Below, one piece after another: positions 53,434 through 64,000 of a DNA stretch of 64,000 nt. Each line of letters begins with the position of its first letter. Within the stretch, counting starts at the first letter, position 1. Origin of the DNA: Pantoea sp. At-9b (GTDB lineage: Bacteria; Pseudomonadota; Gammaproteobacteria; Enterobacterales; Enterobacteriaceae); NCBI RefSeq assembly GCF_000175935.2, contig NC_014837.1, positions 1,364,001-1,428,000 of the forward strand, given 5' to 3'. The translations under genes and the position numbers were made by a program. The notes below the pieces were generated by a model. That model was given only the letters and a program-made list of their open reading frames with translations. It was not told the DNA's origin and did no database searches.

Positions 53434-55026
53434 GTGTTAGTTTCCAGCAATATCACCATGCAGTTCGGCAGTAAGCCGCTGTTTGAGAATATCTCCGTTA
53501 AATTTGGCGGCGGTAATCGTTACGGTTTAATCGGTGCAAACGGCAGCGGTAAATCGACCTTCATGAAAATACTGGGCGGCGACCTGGTGCCAACCGCGGG
53601 AAATGTTTCCCTCGACCCGAATGAACGTATCGGTAAGTTGCGTCAGGACCAGTTTGCGTTTGAGCAATATAGCGTGCTCGATACCGTGATTATGGGGCAC
53701 CACGAATTATGGGCCGTGAAGCAGGAACGTGACCGGATATATGCGTTACCGGAAATGAGCGAAGAGGAAGGCTATAAAGTTGCTGACCTCGAAGTGCAAT
53801 ACGGTGAAATGGATGGTTACAGTGCTGAATCCCGCGCAGGGGAATTATTACTGGGTGTGGGCATCCCGGTAGAGCAACATTACGGGCCGATGAGCGAAAT
53901 TGCGCCCGGCTGGAAATTACGTGTGTTGCTGGCACAGGCATTATTTGCTAACCCGGATATTCTGTTGCTCGATGAACCGACCAACAACCTGGATATTGAC
54001 ACCATTCGCTGGCTGGAACAGGTACTGAACGAACGTAACAGTACCATGATCATCATTTCGCATGACCGCCATTTCCTGAATATGGTCTGCACCCATATGG
54101 CCGATCTGGATTACGGTGAACTGCGCGTTTATCCGGGTAACTATGACGAATATATGACCGCGGCGACCCAGGCGCGTGAGCGTTTATTAGCGGATAACGC
54201 GAAAAAGAAAGCGCAAATTGCCGATCTGCAATCTTTTGTCAGCCGTTTTAGTGCTAACGCTTCCAAATCACGTCAGGCAACTTCGCGCGCAAAACAGATT
54301 GATAAAATCAAACTGGATGAAGTCAAAGCCTCCAGCCGTCAGAACCCGTATATCCGTTTTGACCAGGATAAGAAATTGTTCCGCAATGCGCTGGAAGTCG
54401 AAGCCATCACGAAAGGTTTTGATAACGGCCCACTATTCAAAAACCTGAACCTGCTGTTGGAAGTCGGGGAAAAAATGGCGGTGCTGGGTGCTAACGGTAT
54501 TGGTAAAACCACCCTGCTGAAAACCCTGGTGGGTGAACTGACACCGGAAAGCGGCACCGTGAAATGGTCCGAGAATGCGCGCATTGGTTATTACGCGCAG
54601 GATCACGCCACCGATTTTGCCGATGACCTGACGGTATTTGACTGGATGAGCCAGTGGAAACAGGATGGCGACGACGAGCAGGCGGTGCGTAGCATTCTGG
54701 GTCGACTGCTGTTCAGCCAGGACGACATCAAGAAACCCGCCAAAGTCCTGTCCGGTGGTGAGAAGGGACGTATGCTGTTCGGTAAGCTGATGATGCAGAA
54801 ACCGAATATCCTGGTGATGGACGAACCCACCAACCACCTGGATATGGAATCGATCGAATCGCTGAACATGGCGCTGGAAATGTATGAAGGTACGCTGATT
54901 TTCGTCTCGCATGACCGTGAATTCGTCAGCTCGCTGGCAACCCGTGTGCTGGAAATCAAAGGCGATCGCGTGGTGGACTTCACCGGTAACTACGAAGATT
55001 ATCTGCGTAGCCAGGGCATTGTGTAA
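53434..55026 (+). CDS. ybiT: YbiT, ABC-F ribosome-associated ATPase
   Basis: A 530-residue ABC-F protein with two ATPase domains: Walker [13 protein letters not shown] (about residue 36) and [12 protein letters not shown], Walker [15 protein letters not shown] and [14 protein letters not shown], signatures in between ([10 protein letters not shown] is the second). The linker and arm (residues 90-115 and 240-300) match E. coli YbiT. ABC-F proteins act at the ribosomal E site. The start is GTG, matching the E. coli MLVSSN start. It converges on moeB with a shared terminator. Confidence 0.97.
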   Translation: MLVSSNITMQFGSKPLFENISVKFGGGNRYGLIGANGSGKSTFMKILGGDLVPTAGNVSLDPNERIGKLRQDQFAFEQYSVLDTVIMGHHELWAVKQERDRIYALPEMSEEEGYKVADLEVQYGEMDGYSAESRAGELLLGVGIPVEQHYGPMSEIAPGWKLRVLLAQALFANPDILLLDEPTNNLDIDTIRWLEQVLNERNSTMIIISHDRHFLNMVCTHMADLDYGELRVYPGNYDEYMTAATQARERLLADNAKKKAQIADLQSFVSRFSANASKSRQATSRAKQIDKIKLDEVKASSRQNPYIRFDQDKKLFRNALEVEAITKGFDNGPLFKNLNLLLEVGEKMAVLGANGIGKTTLLKTLVGELTPESGTVKWSENARIGYYAQDHATDFADDLTVFDWMSQWKQDGDDEQAVRSILGRLLFSQDDIKKPAKVLSGGEKGRMLFGKLMMQKPNILVMDEPTNHLDMESIESLNMALEMYEGTLIFVSHDREFVSSLATRVLEIKGDRVVDFTGNYEDYLRSQGIV

Positions 55027-55042
55027 CCCGGCTGACTGATCA

Positions 55043-55105
55043 CCGCCGCCTCCCGTTGCGCCGCGATTTATCGCGCCCACCGCAACGGGAAGCGGCGGTT
55101 TTTTT
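55043..55105. terminator. Bidirectional terminator between ybiT and moeB, with a repeat in its loop
   Basis: CCGCCGCCTCCCGTTGCG (55043-55060) pairs with the inverse at 55081-55098 with one mismatch, and seven T residues follow on the + strand. The loop contains a copy of the dispersed palindrome (55055-55076, overlapping the stem; core CGCGATTTATCGCG, copy F). The T-run overlaps the moeB stop codon. Confidence 0.9.
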
Positions 55106-55859
55106 ATGTGCCCCCGCACACCTCGCAATGCGCATCCTGCGCCACTTTCATGTTGCGGAACTCCGCACTCAAGGCATCGTACATCAGCAGCCGTGAACTG
55201 GCCGGGGTGCCAAATGCCGTCAACACTTTGATGGCTTCCATCGCTTGCATCGCCCCCATAACACCGACCAGCGGTGCCATCACCCCCGCCTCAACGCAGC
55301 TCAGTGCCTGTTCACCAAACAGGCGGCTGATACAGCGATAGCAAGGCGTGCCGGGTTGCCAGGTAAATACGCTTAACTGGCCTTCCATACGAATGGCGGC
55401 GGCCGAAATTAACGCGACTTTGTGTTGCCAGCACAGGCGGTTGATCTGTTCACGTGTGACGACGTTATCTGTGCAATCCAGTACCGCATCATGGCGGGCA
55501 ATCAAGCTACCCAGTGCCGCATCATCCAGCTGCGCATGCAGGGTTGTTAACTGGCAATGGGGATTGATGGTGGCCAGTTGCTGCGCGGCAGAATCCACTT
55601 TCGCCATGCCAATGGTGCTGTCACGATGCAGAATTTGTCGTTGCAGATTACTCAGCGCAACCGTGTCGAAATCCAGCAGGGTAAGCTGACCCACGCCCGC
55701 TGCAGCGAGGTAAGGCGCAGCGGCACAGCCCAGACCGCCCAGGCCGATCACTAACACCCGTGATGCTTTAAGCTGCTCCTGGCCGTCAAAATCGAAGCCA
55801 CGCAACACGATTTGCCGGTTGTAGCGCAGCATCTCTTCATCGCTCAACTCCGCGTGCAT
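55104..55859 (-). CDS. moeB: MoeB, molybdopterin-synthase adenylyltransferase
   Basis: A 251-residue E1-like enzyme (E. coli 249). ATP-binding LVIGLGGLGCAAAPYLAAAG is at about residue 36, and the zinc cysteines appear as CYRC and CEVC. It adenylates the MoaD C-terminus for molybdopterin formation. Its ATG directly follows the moeA stop, so moeAB form an operon. Confidence 0.96.
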   Translation of the reverse strand: MHAELSDEEMLRYNRQIVLRGFDFDGQEQLKASRVLVIGLGGLGCAAAPYLAAAGVGQLTLLDFDTVALSNLQRQILHRDSTIGMAKVDSAAQQLATINPHCQLTTLHAQLDDAALGSLIARHDAVLDCTDNVVTREQINRLCWQHKVALISAAAIRMEGQLSVFTWQPGTPCYRCISRLFGEQALSCVEAGVMAPLVGVMGAMQAMEAIKVLTAFGTPASSRLLMYDALSAEFRNMKVAQDAHCEVCGGT

Positions 55860-57101
55860 TTATCCCTCCAGCAGGCTGTTAAACGCTTCGACTTCCACCC
55901 ATTCACCGGCTTCCACATCGCCGCGCTCACGCTCCAACACGATAAAACAGTTAGCCTGTGCGAAGGAACTGAACACATGTGAACCTTGCGCCCCGGTGCT
56001 GCGCACTTCCAGCATGCCGTCTGCGCCCCGGCTGAAGATACCGCGCTGGAAATCGAGACGTCCCGGTGATTTTTTCAGGCGCTGGCTGGCGCGGGCGCGT
56101 AACCGCGGCGGCATCAACGGCGCTTGCTGCCCGGTGAGGGTGCCGAGCAGCGGCTGAACCAGTTGATAGAAGGTCACTGCGGCTGAAACCGGGTTGCCGG
56201 GCAGGCCGCAGAACCAGCTGTTGGCGAGTCGGCCAAAAGCGAAGGGTTTGCCGGGTTTGATTGCCAGCTTCCAGAAGGTAATCGCCCCCAACTCCTCCAG
56301 CATGGCTTTGGTGAAGTCAGCTTCACCCACCGAAACCCCGCCGGTGCTGATGACCACATCGGCCTGACGATCCGCTTCGCTGAATGCCTGGCGCAACGCC
56401 AGCGGATCGTCACCTATCACACCCAGGTCGATCACTTCGCAACCGAGGCGGTTCAGCATTAACGACACGGTAAAGCGATTGGTATCGTAAATCTGTCCTG
56501 CTGCCAGCGGTTGTCCTACGGCCTGCAATTCATCGCCGGTGGAGAAAATCGCTACCCGCAATTTACGCAGCACGCTGACCTGAGCAATCCCCAGCGAGGC
56601 CAGCAATGGCAGCTCTGCCGCGCCGAGACGCACGCCCGCGTCCAGTACCTGTTTGCCTGCCTGAATATCTTCACCGCTGCGGCGAATATGCTGTCCGGCT
56701 TTGACCGGCGCGGTGATGACTATCCCACCGTCACGTTGTTCGGTTTCTTCCTGCATCACCACCGCCTCGCAGCCGGCAGGGACAGGTGCGCCAGTCATGA
56801 TACGGATGATGCTGCCTGCGGGCCATGTCCCGTTGAACGGTGCACCGGCAAAGGCTTTGCCCGCAACCGGCAACACGCGTTCGGGTGTGCAATCGGCGAG
56901 ACGCACCGCGTAACCGTCCATCGCGGCGTTATCGAACGGGGGAACATCCAGCGGCGATAATACCGGCTGGGCGGTGATGCGCCCGGCGGCTTCGAATAAC
57001 GATACCTGCAAAGAGTCGGTAATCGGGGTGAGTTGCGCCAGCATTTTTTGCTGGGCGTCTTCGAGGGAGATTAAGCCCGCAGTAAAGGGTTCCATGTCCA
57101 T
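55860..57101 (-). CDS. moeA: MoeA, molybdopterin molybdenumtransferase
   Basis: A 413-residue protein. Recognisable stretches are [14 protein letters not shown] (about residue 54), [26 protein letters not shown] and [17 protein letters not shown], with LPGNPVSA later. It inserts molybdenum into adenylylated molybdopterin. ATG 57101 has AGG five bases upstream; an ATG six bases later would match E. coli MEFTTG better, so the start is uncertain by two residues. Confidence 0.95.
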   Translation of the reverse strand: MDMEPFTAGLISLEDAQQKMLAQLTPITDSLQVSLFEAAGRITAQPVLSPLDVPPFDNAAMDGYAVRLADCTPERVLPVAGKAFAGAPFNGTWPAGSIIRIMTGAPVPAGCEAVVMQEETEQRDGGIVITAPVKAGQHIRRSGEDIQAGKQVLDAGVRLGAAELPLLASLGIAQVSVLRKLRVAIFSTGDELQAVGQPLAAGQIYDTNRFTVSLMLNRLGCEVIDLGVIGDDPLALRQAFSEADRQADVVISTGGVSVGEADFTKAMLEELGAITFWKLAIKPGKPFAFGRLANSWFCGLPGNPVSAAVTFYQLVQPLLGTLTGQQAPLMPPRLRARASQRLKKSPGRLDFQRGIFSRGADGMLEVRSTGAQGSHVFSSFAQANCFIVLERERGDVEAGEWVEVEAFNSLLEG

Positions 57102-57161
57102 ATCAGCCTGGTTATGTCAGATGCTGCCTATTATGGCAGGCAAATGCCTGCCGCCGCATTA

Positions 57162-57584
57162 TTACGGCAAATGTTTTATCAGCACATCGATGTTTAAGCG
57201 GTTGATGTATTCCATTGAATTGGAGGTGAGGATCCCCATGAAACGGTTATGGTGCCCGGCAATGACTAAATCGATATGTTGTTCAGCAATGCATTTTTCC
57301 ACATCTTTAAAGCGCCGTAGCGTGACCAGTTCATGGCATTTAACCGGCACAGGTACGCTGGCGGAGAGTTTGCTCATCAGCGCTTTCGCCCGAATCACAT
57401 CGTCTGACACCACATCATTCATCAGGCTATCCGAGACATAATTCATCTCCCGATAATCATCGCTAATGTGTGCCAGCGTGATTTTCATCGCCAGTTTTTC
57501 CGCCAGTTTCGCCGCCTGGTTAAGCAGTAATGTGCCATCCTGATTACCCTGAACCAGCACCAGGGCATGGGTATAACTGTTCAT
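57162..57584 (-). CDS. Universal stress protein (UspA fold)
   Basis: A 140-residue Usp-domain protein. It begins NSYTHALVLVQGNQDG and has the ATP-binding-loop-like GHHNRFMGILTSNSMEYINR (about residue 113) at its end, in which the G-x2-G-x9-G(S/T) motif is only partly kept, so ATP binding is doubtful. Closest by appearance to UspC/UspD. Location between moeA and iaaA is not that of any usp in E. coli. Role under stress is inferred from family. Confidence 0.82.
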   Translation of the reverse strand: MNSYTHALVLVQGNQDGTLLLNQAAKLAEKLAMKITLAHISDDYREMNYVSDSLMNDVVSDDVIRAKALMSKLSASVPVPVKCHELVTLRRFKDVEKCIAEQHIDLVIAGHHNRFMGILTSNSMEYINRLNIDVLIKHLP

Positions 57585-57821
57585 GGGTTTCTCCGCCAGC
57601 ATCGTTGCTGTGAGTATAGTGTTTCACCCCAGGCAAACCGGGCACTGCTCACGCTTTTGTCAAACTTAAAGGCATAAACCACAATAAAAGGTTATGACCC
57701 GGCAACACAGTTTCTCTTTACAAGGCGGGAACGCCTTTCTATATTCGAAAGTTGCCAAAAAATAATGAAAACCATTCTAAATCAGTGTTTTTGGTTCTGA
57801 TTACTTGACAGGGTAACCGGT

Positions 57822-58787
57822 ATGACTAAAGCAGTTATCGCTATTCACGGCGGCGCGGGTGCGATCACCCGTGCGGCGATGAGCGCCGAAAAAGAACACT
57901 ATTATCGTCAGCAACTGGCGGCGATTGTCGCTGCCGGTCAGCAAATTCTCGCCGACGGCGGCAGCGCGATGGACGCGGTGACCGAAGCGGTGCGCCTGCT
58001 GGAAGAGTGCCCGCTGTTTAACGCCGGTAAAGGGGCGGTGTTTACCCATCAGGGGACACATGAACTGGATGCCAGCATTATGGATGGGCGCACGCTGGAG
58101 GTGGGGGCGGTCGCTGGGGTTAACCATATTCGTAACCCGGTGCTGGCGGCGCGCGCGGTGCTGGAGGTCAGCCCGCATGTGCTGTTTATCGGTGCCGGTG
58201 CTGAAGCCTTTGCCACCCAGCAGGGGCTGGAGATGGTCGCCGCAGACTTCTTCTCGACTCCAGAGCGCTGGGAACAGCTGCAACGGGCGCTTGGCAGCGA
58301 TCAGGCGGTGCTGGATCATGACGGCGCAGCCCAGAGCCACAGTGACGACCCGCTGGACCCCGATCGTAAATTTGGTACGGTCGGTGCCGTGGCGCTGGAT
58401 GTGCACGGCAACCTGGCCGCGGCGACCTCCACCGGCGGCATGACCAACAAACAGGCAGGGCGTGTCGGTGATTCACCGTTGGTGGGTGCTGGGTGCTATG
58501 CCAACAACGACACGGTGGCGGTTTCCTGTACCGGCACGGGTGAGGTGTTTATCCGCACGCTGGCGGCGTATGACGTGGCGGCGCAAATGCGTTATGCCGG
58601 ACGCACGTTGCAACAGGCCAGTGCCAGTGTGATTCACGATAAAGTCCAGGAGCTGGACGGCAGTGGCGGGCTGATTGCGGTTGACCGCGAAGGCAATGTG
58701 GCGTTGCCGTTTAACAGTGAAGGTATGTACCGCGGATTCGCGTATGTAGGCGGCGAAGTTGAGGTAGCCATTTACCGCGATAGCTAA
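57822..58787 (+). CDS. iaaA: IaaA, isoaspartyl peptidase / L-asparaginase
   Basis: A 321-residue N-terminal-nucleophile hydrolase. It autocleaves before Thr186 in [11 protein letters not shown], giving alpha and beta subunits; [20 protein letters not shown] and [19 protein letters not shown] are typical. It removes N-terminal isoaspartate from dipeptides and hydrolyses asparagine. It is followed by gsiA after 10 bases, as in E. coli, and cotranscription links isopeptide breakdown to glutathione import. Confidence 0.96.
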   Translation: MTKAVIAIHGGAGAITRAAMSAEKEHYYRQQLAAIVAAGQQILADGGSAMDAVTEAVRLLEECPLFNAGKGAVFTHQGTHELDASIMDGRTLEVGAVAGVNHIRNPVLAARAVLEVSPHVLFIGAGAEAFATQQGLEMVAADFFSTPERWEQLQRALGSDQAVLDHDGAAQSHSDDPLDPDRKFGTVGAVALDVHGNLAAATSTGGMTNKQAGRVGDSPLVGAGCYANNDTVAVSCTGTGEVFIRTLAAYDVAAQMRYAGRTLQQASASVIHDKVQELDGSGGLIAVDREGNVALPFNSEGMYRGFAYVGGEVEVAIYRDS

Positions 58788-58797
58788 AGGAGCAGGC

Positions 58798-60654
58798 ATG
58801 ACGGATCGGCAGCTGCAATTAACGCCAGACCAGGTTCTGGCAGTACGGGACCTGAACGTAAGTTTCCAGCATGAAGGACGTATCACCGAAGCGGTGCGCC
58901 AGCTCTCGCTTGATCTGCATCGTGGTGAAACCCTGGCGCTGGTGGGGGAGTCCGGTTCCGGTAAATCGGTCACTTCGCTGGCGTTGATGCGGTTGATCCA
59001 ACAGGCAGGAGGGGAGGTTAGCGGTGAAATCACCCTGCGGCGGCGTAACGGCGAATTGCTGGATGTGATGCGTGCCCCCGCCAGTCAGATGCGTCGTGTA
59101 CGCGGTGCGGATATGGCGATGATTTTTCAGGAGCCGATGACCTCACTGAATCCGGTGTTCACCGTCGGGGAACAGATCGCCGAATCCATCCGTCTGCATC
59201 AGGGGAAAAGCCATCAACAGGCGCTGACCGAAGCGCGCCATATGCTCGATTTGGTGCGCATCCCCGAGGCGCAAAACGTGTTGTCGCGCTATCCGCATCA
59301 ACTCTCTGGTGGGATGCGTCAGCGTGTGATGATCGCCATGGCATTGTCCTGTAAACCTGCGCTGCTGATTGCCGACGAACCCACTACCGCGCTGGATGTC
59401 ACCATCCAGGCACAAATCCTGCAATTGATCCGCGTACTGCAAAAAGAGATGCAAATGGGGGTGATCTTTATCACCCACGATATGGGCGTGGTGGCGGAAA
59501 TGGCGGACCGGGTGCAGGTGATGTATCGCGGCGATGTGGTCGAGCGTGCGCCGGTGCAGCAACTGTTTAACCAGCCGCAGCAACCCTACACCCGGGCGCT
59601 GCTTTCCGCAGTGCCTAAACTGGGGGCGATGAATGGACAACCGCTCCCGGCTAAGTTCCCGTTGATTCATCGTGATGGTCGTGAAGAAGCCCAGACGCCC
59701 CAGGATACCGTGCGTGTTGATCGCCCTCCGGTTTTACAGGTGCGTGATTTGGTGACGCGCTTCGATATCCGCAGTGGTTTGCTTAATCGGGTGAAGCGAC
59801 GGGTCCACGCGGTGGAGAAGGTCAGTTTCGATCTTTATGCCGGTGAAACCCTCGCTCTGGTGGGGGAATCCGGCTGTGGTAAATCCACGACTGGCCGTTC
59901 ATTGCTGCGGTTAGTAGCCAGTCAGGGCGGCACCATCACCTTCGACGGACAACGCATTGATGCGCTGGAAGGGCGGGCGCTGGCCACCTTACGCCGTGAT
60001 ATTCAGTTTATCTTTCAGGATCCTTACGCCTCGCTGGACCCGCGTCTGACGGTGGGCTTCTCCATTATGGAACCGCTGCTGGTGCACCGGACGATGAGCC
60101 GACGTCAGGCCGAGCAGCGCGTGGCGTGGTTGCTGGAGCGCGTTGGCTTACTGCCGGAGCATGCGCAACGTTACCCGCATGAATTTTCCGGTGGTCAGCG
60201 TCAGCGTATCTGCATTGCGCGCGCGCTGGCGCTGAACCCTAAAGTGGTGATTGCCGATGAGTCGGTCTCGGCGCTGGATGTGTCGATTCAGGCACAAATC
60301 ATCAATCTGATGCTCGATTTGCAGCGCGAATTTGGCATCGCGTTTCTGTTTATTTCGCACGATATGGCGGTGGTGGAACGCATCAGCCATCGCGTGGCGG
60401 TGATGTATCTCGGACAGATAGTGGAGATGGGGCCGCGCCAGGCGGTGTTTGAGCAGCCGCGCCATCCCTACACCAAAAAACTGATGGCCGCAGTGCCGGT
60501 GGCCGATCCGGCACACCGGCGTCGGGAACGGGCGTTGCTGGTGGATGAAATCCCCAGTCCGATCCGCCCGTTGGGCGATGAGCCGGAAGTCGCGCCATTG
60601 ATTGAGGTGGCACCGGGCCATTTTGTCGCCCGTCATGCCATCAGCGGCACCTGA
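58798..60654 (+). CDS. gsiA: GsiA, glutathione ABC transporter ATPase (fused dimer)
   Basis: A 618-residue protein with two ATPase domains. Walker A appears as GESGSGKS (about residue 52) and GESGCGKS (about residue 360); signatures are [16 protein letters not shown] and [23 protein letters not shown] Shine-Dalgarno precedes the ATG. It drives import of glutathione with GsiBCD. Confidence 0.96.
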   Translation: MTDRQLQLTPDQVLAVRDLNVSFQHEGRITEAVRQLSLDLHRGETLALVGESGSGKSVTSLALMRLIQQAGGEVSGEITLRRRNGELLDVMRAPASQMRRVRGADMAMIFQEPMTSLNPVFTVGEQIAESIRLHQGKSHQQALTEARHMLDLVRIPEAQNVLSRYPHQLSGGMRQRVMIAMALSCKPALLIADEPTTALDVTIQAQILQLIRVLQKEMQMGVIFITHDMGVVAEMADRVQVMYRGDVVERAPVQQLFNQPQQPYTRALLSAVPKLGAMNGQPLPAKFPLIHRDGREEAQTPQDTVRVDRPPVLQVRDLVTRFDIRSGLLNRVKRRVHAVEKVSFDLYAGETLALVGESGCGKSTTGRSLLRLVASQGGTITFDGQRIDALEGRALATLRRDIQFIFQDPYASLDPRLTVGFSIMEPLLVHRTMSRRQAEQRVAWLLERVGLLPEHAQRYPHEFSGGQRQRICIARALALNPKVVIADESVSALDVSIQAQIINLMLDLQREFGIAFLFISHDMAVVERISHRVAVMYLGQIVEMGPRQAVFEQPRHPYTKKLMAAVPVADPAHRRRERALLVDEIPSPIRPLGDEPEVAPLIEVAPGHFVARHAISGT

Positions 60655-60722
60655 ACAGCAGCAACTCATCCGCGTCACCGGCTGGTGTGCGCAAAGACAG
60701 GGACTACAGGAGAACGATAACG

Positions 60723-62258
60723 ATGCACCATATTATGCGTAAAGGGGTTATCACTGCCGGGTTGTTAAGTTCGGCGCTGGCGCTACCGGCCTGGGCAGCG
60801 AAAGATGCGGTGATTGCCGTGGCGTCAACATTTACCACCCTCGATCCTTACGATGCCAACGACACCTTGTCGCAGGCGGTGGCGAAGTCTTTCTATCAGG
60901 GATTGTTTGGCTTCGATAAAGATATGAAGCTGACCAACGTGCTGGCTGAGAGCTATCAAACCAGCAGCGATGGCCTGACCTACACCATCAAACTGCGCCC
61001 GGGCGTGAAGTTTCAGGATGGTACCGACTTTAATGCGGAGGCGGTGAAGGCTAACCTCGATCGTGCCAGCAACCCGGATAATCACCTCAAGCGTTATAAC
61101 CTGTTTAAATATGTCGCCAGCACTGAGGCCGTGGATCCGCTGACGGTGAAAATTACCCTGAAGCAACCCTTCTCGGCCTTTATCAATAACCTGGCGCATC
61201 CGGCGGCGGTGATGATTTCCCCGACGGCGCTGAAAAAATACGGCAAGGACATTGGTTTCCATCCGGTGGGTACCGGGCCGTTTGAATTTGTCACCTGGAA
61301 CCAGACTGACTTCGTGAAAGTGAAGAAGTGGGATGGCTACTGGAAAAAGGGCTATCCGAAGCTCGACAGCATTACCTGGCGTCCGGTAGTGGATAACAAC
61401 ACCCGTGCGGCGATGTTGCAGACCGGCGAAGCCACCTTTGCCTTCCCGGTGCCGTTCGAACAGGCCACATTGCTGGAGAAAAACAGCAAGCTCGATGTGG
61501 TCACCACCCCGTCGATCATGCAGCGTTATATCAGCCTGAACGTGACGCAAAAGCCGTTCGACAACCCGAAGGTACGTGAGGCACTGGAGTATGCCATCAA
61601 CCGTCAGGCGCTGGCGAAAGTGGCGTTTGCCGGTTATGCCACGCCAGCGACCGGTATTGTGCCGCCCGCTATCGATTTTGCGCAGAAGTATCCTGCCATT
61701 GCTTACAATCCGGCTAAAGCGCGTGAACTGCTGAAAGAGGCGGGTTATCCGAACGGTTTTGAAACCACGCTCTGGTCATCACATAACCACAGTACGGCGC
61801 AGAAGGTGTTGCAGTTCACGCAGCAGCAGTTGGCGCAGGTTGGGGTTAAAGTGAAGGTGCTGGCGATGGATGCCGGTCAGCGTGCGGCGGAAGTGGAAAG
61901 CAAAGGTCAGAAAGAGAGCGGGGTGCGCATGTTCTATACTGGCTGGTCTGCCTCGACCGGTGAAGCCGACTGGGCGTTGACGCCGCTGTTTGCCACCAGT
62001 TCCTGGCCGCCAGCTATCTTCAACACCGCGTTTTACAGCAATCCGCAGGTTGATAAAGATCTGGCCGATGCGCTGAAAACCACCGATCGCGAGCAGAAAG
62101 CCAAACTGTACAAAGATGCACAGGATCGCATCTGGAACGATCATCCGTGGATTCCGTTGGTGGTGGAACAGTTGCTGTCTGCCAATAACAAAAACCTGAG
62201 CGGTTTTTACGTCATGCCTGATACCTCATTTAATTTTGATGAGGCCGACCTGAAGTAA
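60723..62258 (+). CDS. gsiB: GsiB, periplasmic glutathione-binding protein
   Basis: A 511-residue SBP_bac_5 protein. Signal peptide [20 protein letters not shown] ends ALPAWAAK. The family body includes [20 protein letters not shown] and [23 protein letters not shown] 60723 has AGGAGA 10 bases upstream. It is followed by a strong hairpin before gsiC. Confidence 0.95.
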   Translation: MHHIMRKGVITAGLLSSALALPAWAAKDAVIAVASTFTTLDPYDANDTLSQAVAKSFYQGLFGFDKDMKLTNVLAESYQTSSDGLTYTIKLRPGVKFQDGTDFNAEAVKANLDRASNPDNHLKRYNLFKYVASTEAVDPLTVKITLKQPFSAFINNLAHPAAVMISPTALKKYGKDIGFHPVGTGPFEFVTWNQTDFVKVKKWDGYWKKGYPKLDSITWRPVVDNNTRAAMLQTGEATFAFPVPFEQATLLEKNSKLDVVTTPSIMQRYISLNVTQKPFDNPKVREALEYAINRQALAKVAFAGYATPATGIVPPAIDFAQKYPAIAYNPAKARELLKEAGYPNGFETTLWSSHNHSTAQKVLQFTQQQLAQVGVKVKVLAMDAGQRAAEVESKGQKESGVRMFYTGWSASTGEADWALTPLFATSSWPPAIFNTAFYSNPQVDKDLADALKTTDREQKAKLYKDAQDRIWNDHPWIPLVVEQLLSANNKNLSGFYVMPDTSFNFDEADLK

Positions 62259-62261
62259 CCC

Positions 62262-62290
62262 TGAGGGTCAGCCCGCGTGGCTGACCCTCA
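62262..62290 (+). terminator. Intra-operon hairpin between gsiB and gsiC
   Basis: TGAGGGTCAGCC and GGCTGACCCTCA, a perfect 12-base stem with a five-base loop, begins three bases after the gsiB stop and ends 16 bases before gsiC. No T-run follows, so it more likely protects upstream mRNA and lowers downstream expression than stops transcription fully. Confidence 0.75.
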
Positions 62291-62306
62291 CCGTGCAGGA
62301 CTTCGC

Positions 62307-63227
62307 ATGCTGAATTATTTTCTCAAACGATTACTGGGACTGATTCCCACGCTGCTGATTGTGGCGGTGCTGGTGTTCCTGTTTGTTCACCTGTTGCCGG
62401 GCGATCCGGCACGCTTGATCGCCGGTTCCGATGCGGATGCCCAGGTGGTGGCCTTGGTACGTCAGGAACTGGGTCTTGATCAGCCGTTGATCCAGCAGTT
62501 CTGGCACTTCATTCTGAATGCGGTGCAGGGAGATTTTGGTCAGTCGATGGTCTCGAAACGCCCGGTTTCCGAGGAGATCGCCACGCGTTTTTTTCCAACG
62601 CTGTGGCTGACGTTAAGCAGCATGGTCTGGGCGGTGCTGTTTGGCATGGTGATTGGCATCGTCTCTGCGGTGTGGCGTAATCGCTGGCCGGACCGACTCG
62701 GTATGACGTTGGCGGTCTCGGGTATCTCTTTTCCGGCATTTGCCCTCGGCATGCTGCTGATGCAAATTTTTTCGGTGGATTTAGGCTGGCTGCCAACGGT
62801 GGGGGCCGACAGCTGGCAGCATTACATCCTCCCCTCCATCACCCTCGGCGCAGCCGTTGCGGCGGTGATGGCGCGCTTCACCCGTGCCTCCTTCGTTGAG
62901 GTGATGCAGGAAGATTATATGCGCACCGCGCGGGCCAAAGGGGTACGTGAAACGCTGGTGGTTGCAAAACATGGGCTGCGCAATGCCATGATTCCGGTGG
63001 TGACCATGATGGGGCTGCAATTTGGTTTTCTGCTGGGTGGCTCGATTGTGGTGGAAGTGGTGTTCAACTGGCCTGGTCTGGGCCGCCTGCTGGTGGATTC
63101 GGTGGAGATGCGTGATTACCCGGTGATCCAGGCCGAGGTGCTGCTGTTCTCGCTGGAGTTCATTCTGATTAACCTGATTGTCGATATGTTGTACGCGGCG
63201 ATCAACCCGGCTATTCGCTACAGGTAA
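62307..63227 (+). CDS. gsiC: GsiC, glutathione ABC transporter permease
   Basis: A 306-residue permease, identical in length to E. coli GsiC. It shows the DppB-type start [20 protein letters not shown] and the coupling segment [20 protein letters not shown] (about residue 210). ATG 62307 was used in place of a longer frame that crosses the hairpin. Confidence 0.96.
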   Translation: MLNYFLKRLLGLIPTLLIVAVLVFLFVHLLPGDPARLIAGSDADAQVVALVRQELGLDQPLIQQFWHFILNAVQGDFGQSMVSKRPVSEEIATRFFPTLWLTLSSMVWAVLFGMVIGIVSAVWRNRWPDRLGMTLAVSGISFPAFALGMLLMQIFSVDLGWLPTVGADSWQHYILPSITLGAAVAAVMARFTRASFVEVMQEDYMRTARAKGVRETLVVAKHGLRNAMIPVVTMMGLQFGFLLGGSIVVEVVFNWPGLGRLLVDSVEMRDYPVIQAEVLLFSLEFILINLIVDMLYAAINPAIRYR

Positions 63228-63236
63228 GGAGTCGCA

Positions 63237-64000
63237 ATGAAAAACTGGCGACGCGAGGCGGCACTAAAAATCATGCCGACGATGACGGAAAACCGGGTGC
63301 GCACACCGTGGCGTGAATTCTGGCGACGTTTTCGGCGTCAGCACGTGGCGATGTTGGCTGGCGTGTTTGTGTTGCTATTGATCGTGGTGGCGTTTATTGC
63401 CCCGTGGATTGCCCCCTTTGATGCCGAAAACTATTTCGATTATGACCGGCTAAATGAAGGGCCATCGCTGATGCACTGGTTCGGTGTTGATTCGCTTGGG
63501 CGTGATATTTTTAGTCGTGTGCTGGTCGGCACCCGTATTTCCTTGATTGCCGGTTTCTTTTCCGTGGCGATAGGAACGGTGATCGGGACTTTGCTGGGAT
63601 TGCTGGCCGGTTACTATGAAGGCTGGTGGGATCGTATCACCATGCGTGTTTGCGACGTGTTGTTTGCGTTTCCGGGCATCTTGCTGGCGATTGCCGTGGT
63701 GGCGATTATGGGCAGCGGGATGAGTAACGTGATTGTCGCGGTGGCAATTTTCAGTATCCCGGCGTTTGCGCGTTTGGTTCGCGGCAACACGCTGGTACTC
63801 AAACATCAGACTTACATTGAATCGGCGCGCAGTATCGGTGCATCGGACTGGACCATCATTATGCGCCATATCCTGCCGGGTACGGTCTCATCGATTGTGG
63901 TCTACTTCACCATGCGTATCGGCACCTCGATTATCACTGCCGCCAGCCTGTCGTTTCTCGGACTGGGCGCGCAGCCGCCTACGCCGGAGTGGGGGGCGAT
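63237..64000 (+). CDS. gsiD: GsiD, glutathione ABC transporter permease (3' end outside the window)
   Basis: An open frame from ATG 63237 to the window end, about 254 codons of an expected 303. It starts [20 protein letters not shown] and contains the DppC-type hallmark [20 protein letters not shown] and coupling segment [20 protein letters not shown], then [23 protein letters not shown] Shine-Dalgarno precedes it, nine bases after the gsiC stop. It pairs with GsiC in the membrane. Confidence 0.95.
   Translation, partial: MKNWRREAALKIMPTMTENRVRTPWREFWRRFRRQHVAMLAGVFVLLLIVVAFIAPWIAPFDAENYFDYDRLNEGPSLMHWFGVDSLGRDIFSRVLVGTRISLIAGFFSVAIGTVIGTLLGLLAGYYEGWWDRITMRVCDVLFAFPGILLAIAVVAIMGSGMSNVIVAVAIFSIPAFARLVRGNTLVLKHQTYIESARSIGASDWTIIMRHILPGTVSSIVVYFTMRIGTSIITAASLSFLGLGAQPPTPEWGA

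Noticed and set aside
54433..55128. Antisense frame of 231 codons over ybiT
   Set aside because: Complete overlap with a highly conserved ABC-F gene and composition typical of a shadow frame.

Overview
The window is chromosomal DNA of a GC-rich member of the Enterobacterales, most likely Pantoea, Erwinia or a close relative. Core genes closely match their Escherichia coli counterparts (yehW, mlrA, dinG, ybiB, rlmF, ybiO, glnHPQ, dps, rhtA, ompX, mntS, mntR, ybiR, ybiT, moeAB, iaaA, gsiABCD). Most of the order follows the 18-minute region of E. coli, but yehXW-yohO-mlrA comes from a different E. coli neighbourhood and large accessory blocks are interposed. I saw no rRNA, tRNA, insertion sequence, phage or CRISPR array.

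Layout. 1-1.7 kb: end of the YehXW osmolyte/glycine-betaine-type ABC transporter, the 35-residue membrane protein YohO, and the regulator MlrA. 1.8-3.4 kb: a tightly overlapping operon of an XRE-cupin regulator and two GNAT acetyltransferases, ending in a tandem array of nine hairpins. 3.9-15.3 kb: an accessory catabolic locus built as two LysR-controlled divergent units facing each other. The left unit encodes an ArgH-like C-N lyase, a polar amino-acid ABC importer, two NodB-type hydrolases and an MmgE/PrpD protein. The right unit encodes a 4-guanidinobutyrase-like ureohydrolase and a YbdH/HcxA-like dehydrogenase. 15.3-19.1 kb: dinG with a LexA box, a PaiB-like gene and ybiB. 19.1-21.5 kb: an M20 amidohydrolase and an Rpn-type nuclease. 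21.6-34.9 kb: a complete histidine-utilization (hut) locus of the formylglutamate (HutF/HutG) type with HutC operators, an ABC importer, and a second HutH-like protein lacking the three residues that form the MIO cofactor. 34.9-46.3 kb: core genes for rRNA methylation, a mechanosensitive channel, glutamine uptake, Dps, RhtA, OmpX, manganese control and YbiR. 46.5-52.5 kb: a tripartite EmrAB-type efflux system and a sugar-porter MFS protein where E. coli has other genes. 52.9-64 kb: an H-NS-family protein, YbiT, MoeAB, a universal stress protein, IaaA and the glutathione importer GsiABCD (GsiD runs off the window).

How it fits together. Several loci gather nitrogen from amino acids and small amino-acid derivatives: the hut pathway, glutamine uptake under an NtrC-type promoter, glutathione uptake beside isoaspartyl peptidase, and the 3.9-15.3 kb locus. 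That last locus is the best candidate for an undescribed pathway. Its genes suggest uptake and dismantling of an N-substituted aspartate or guanidino compound, but the substrate is an inference. A dispersed palindromic repeat (core GCGCGATTTATCGCGC) sits between genes at six places, once directly against a ribosome binding site and once in the loop of a terminator.
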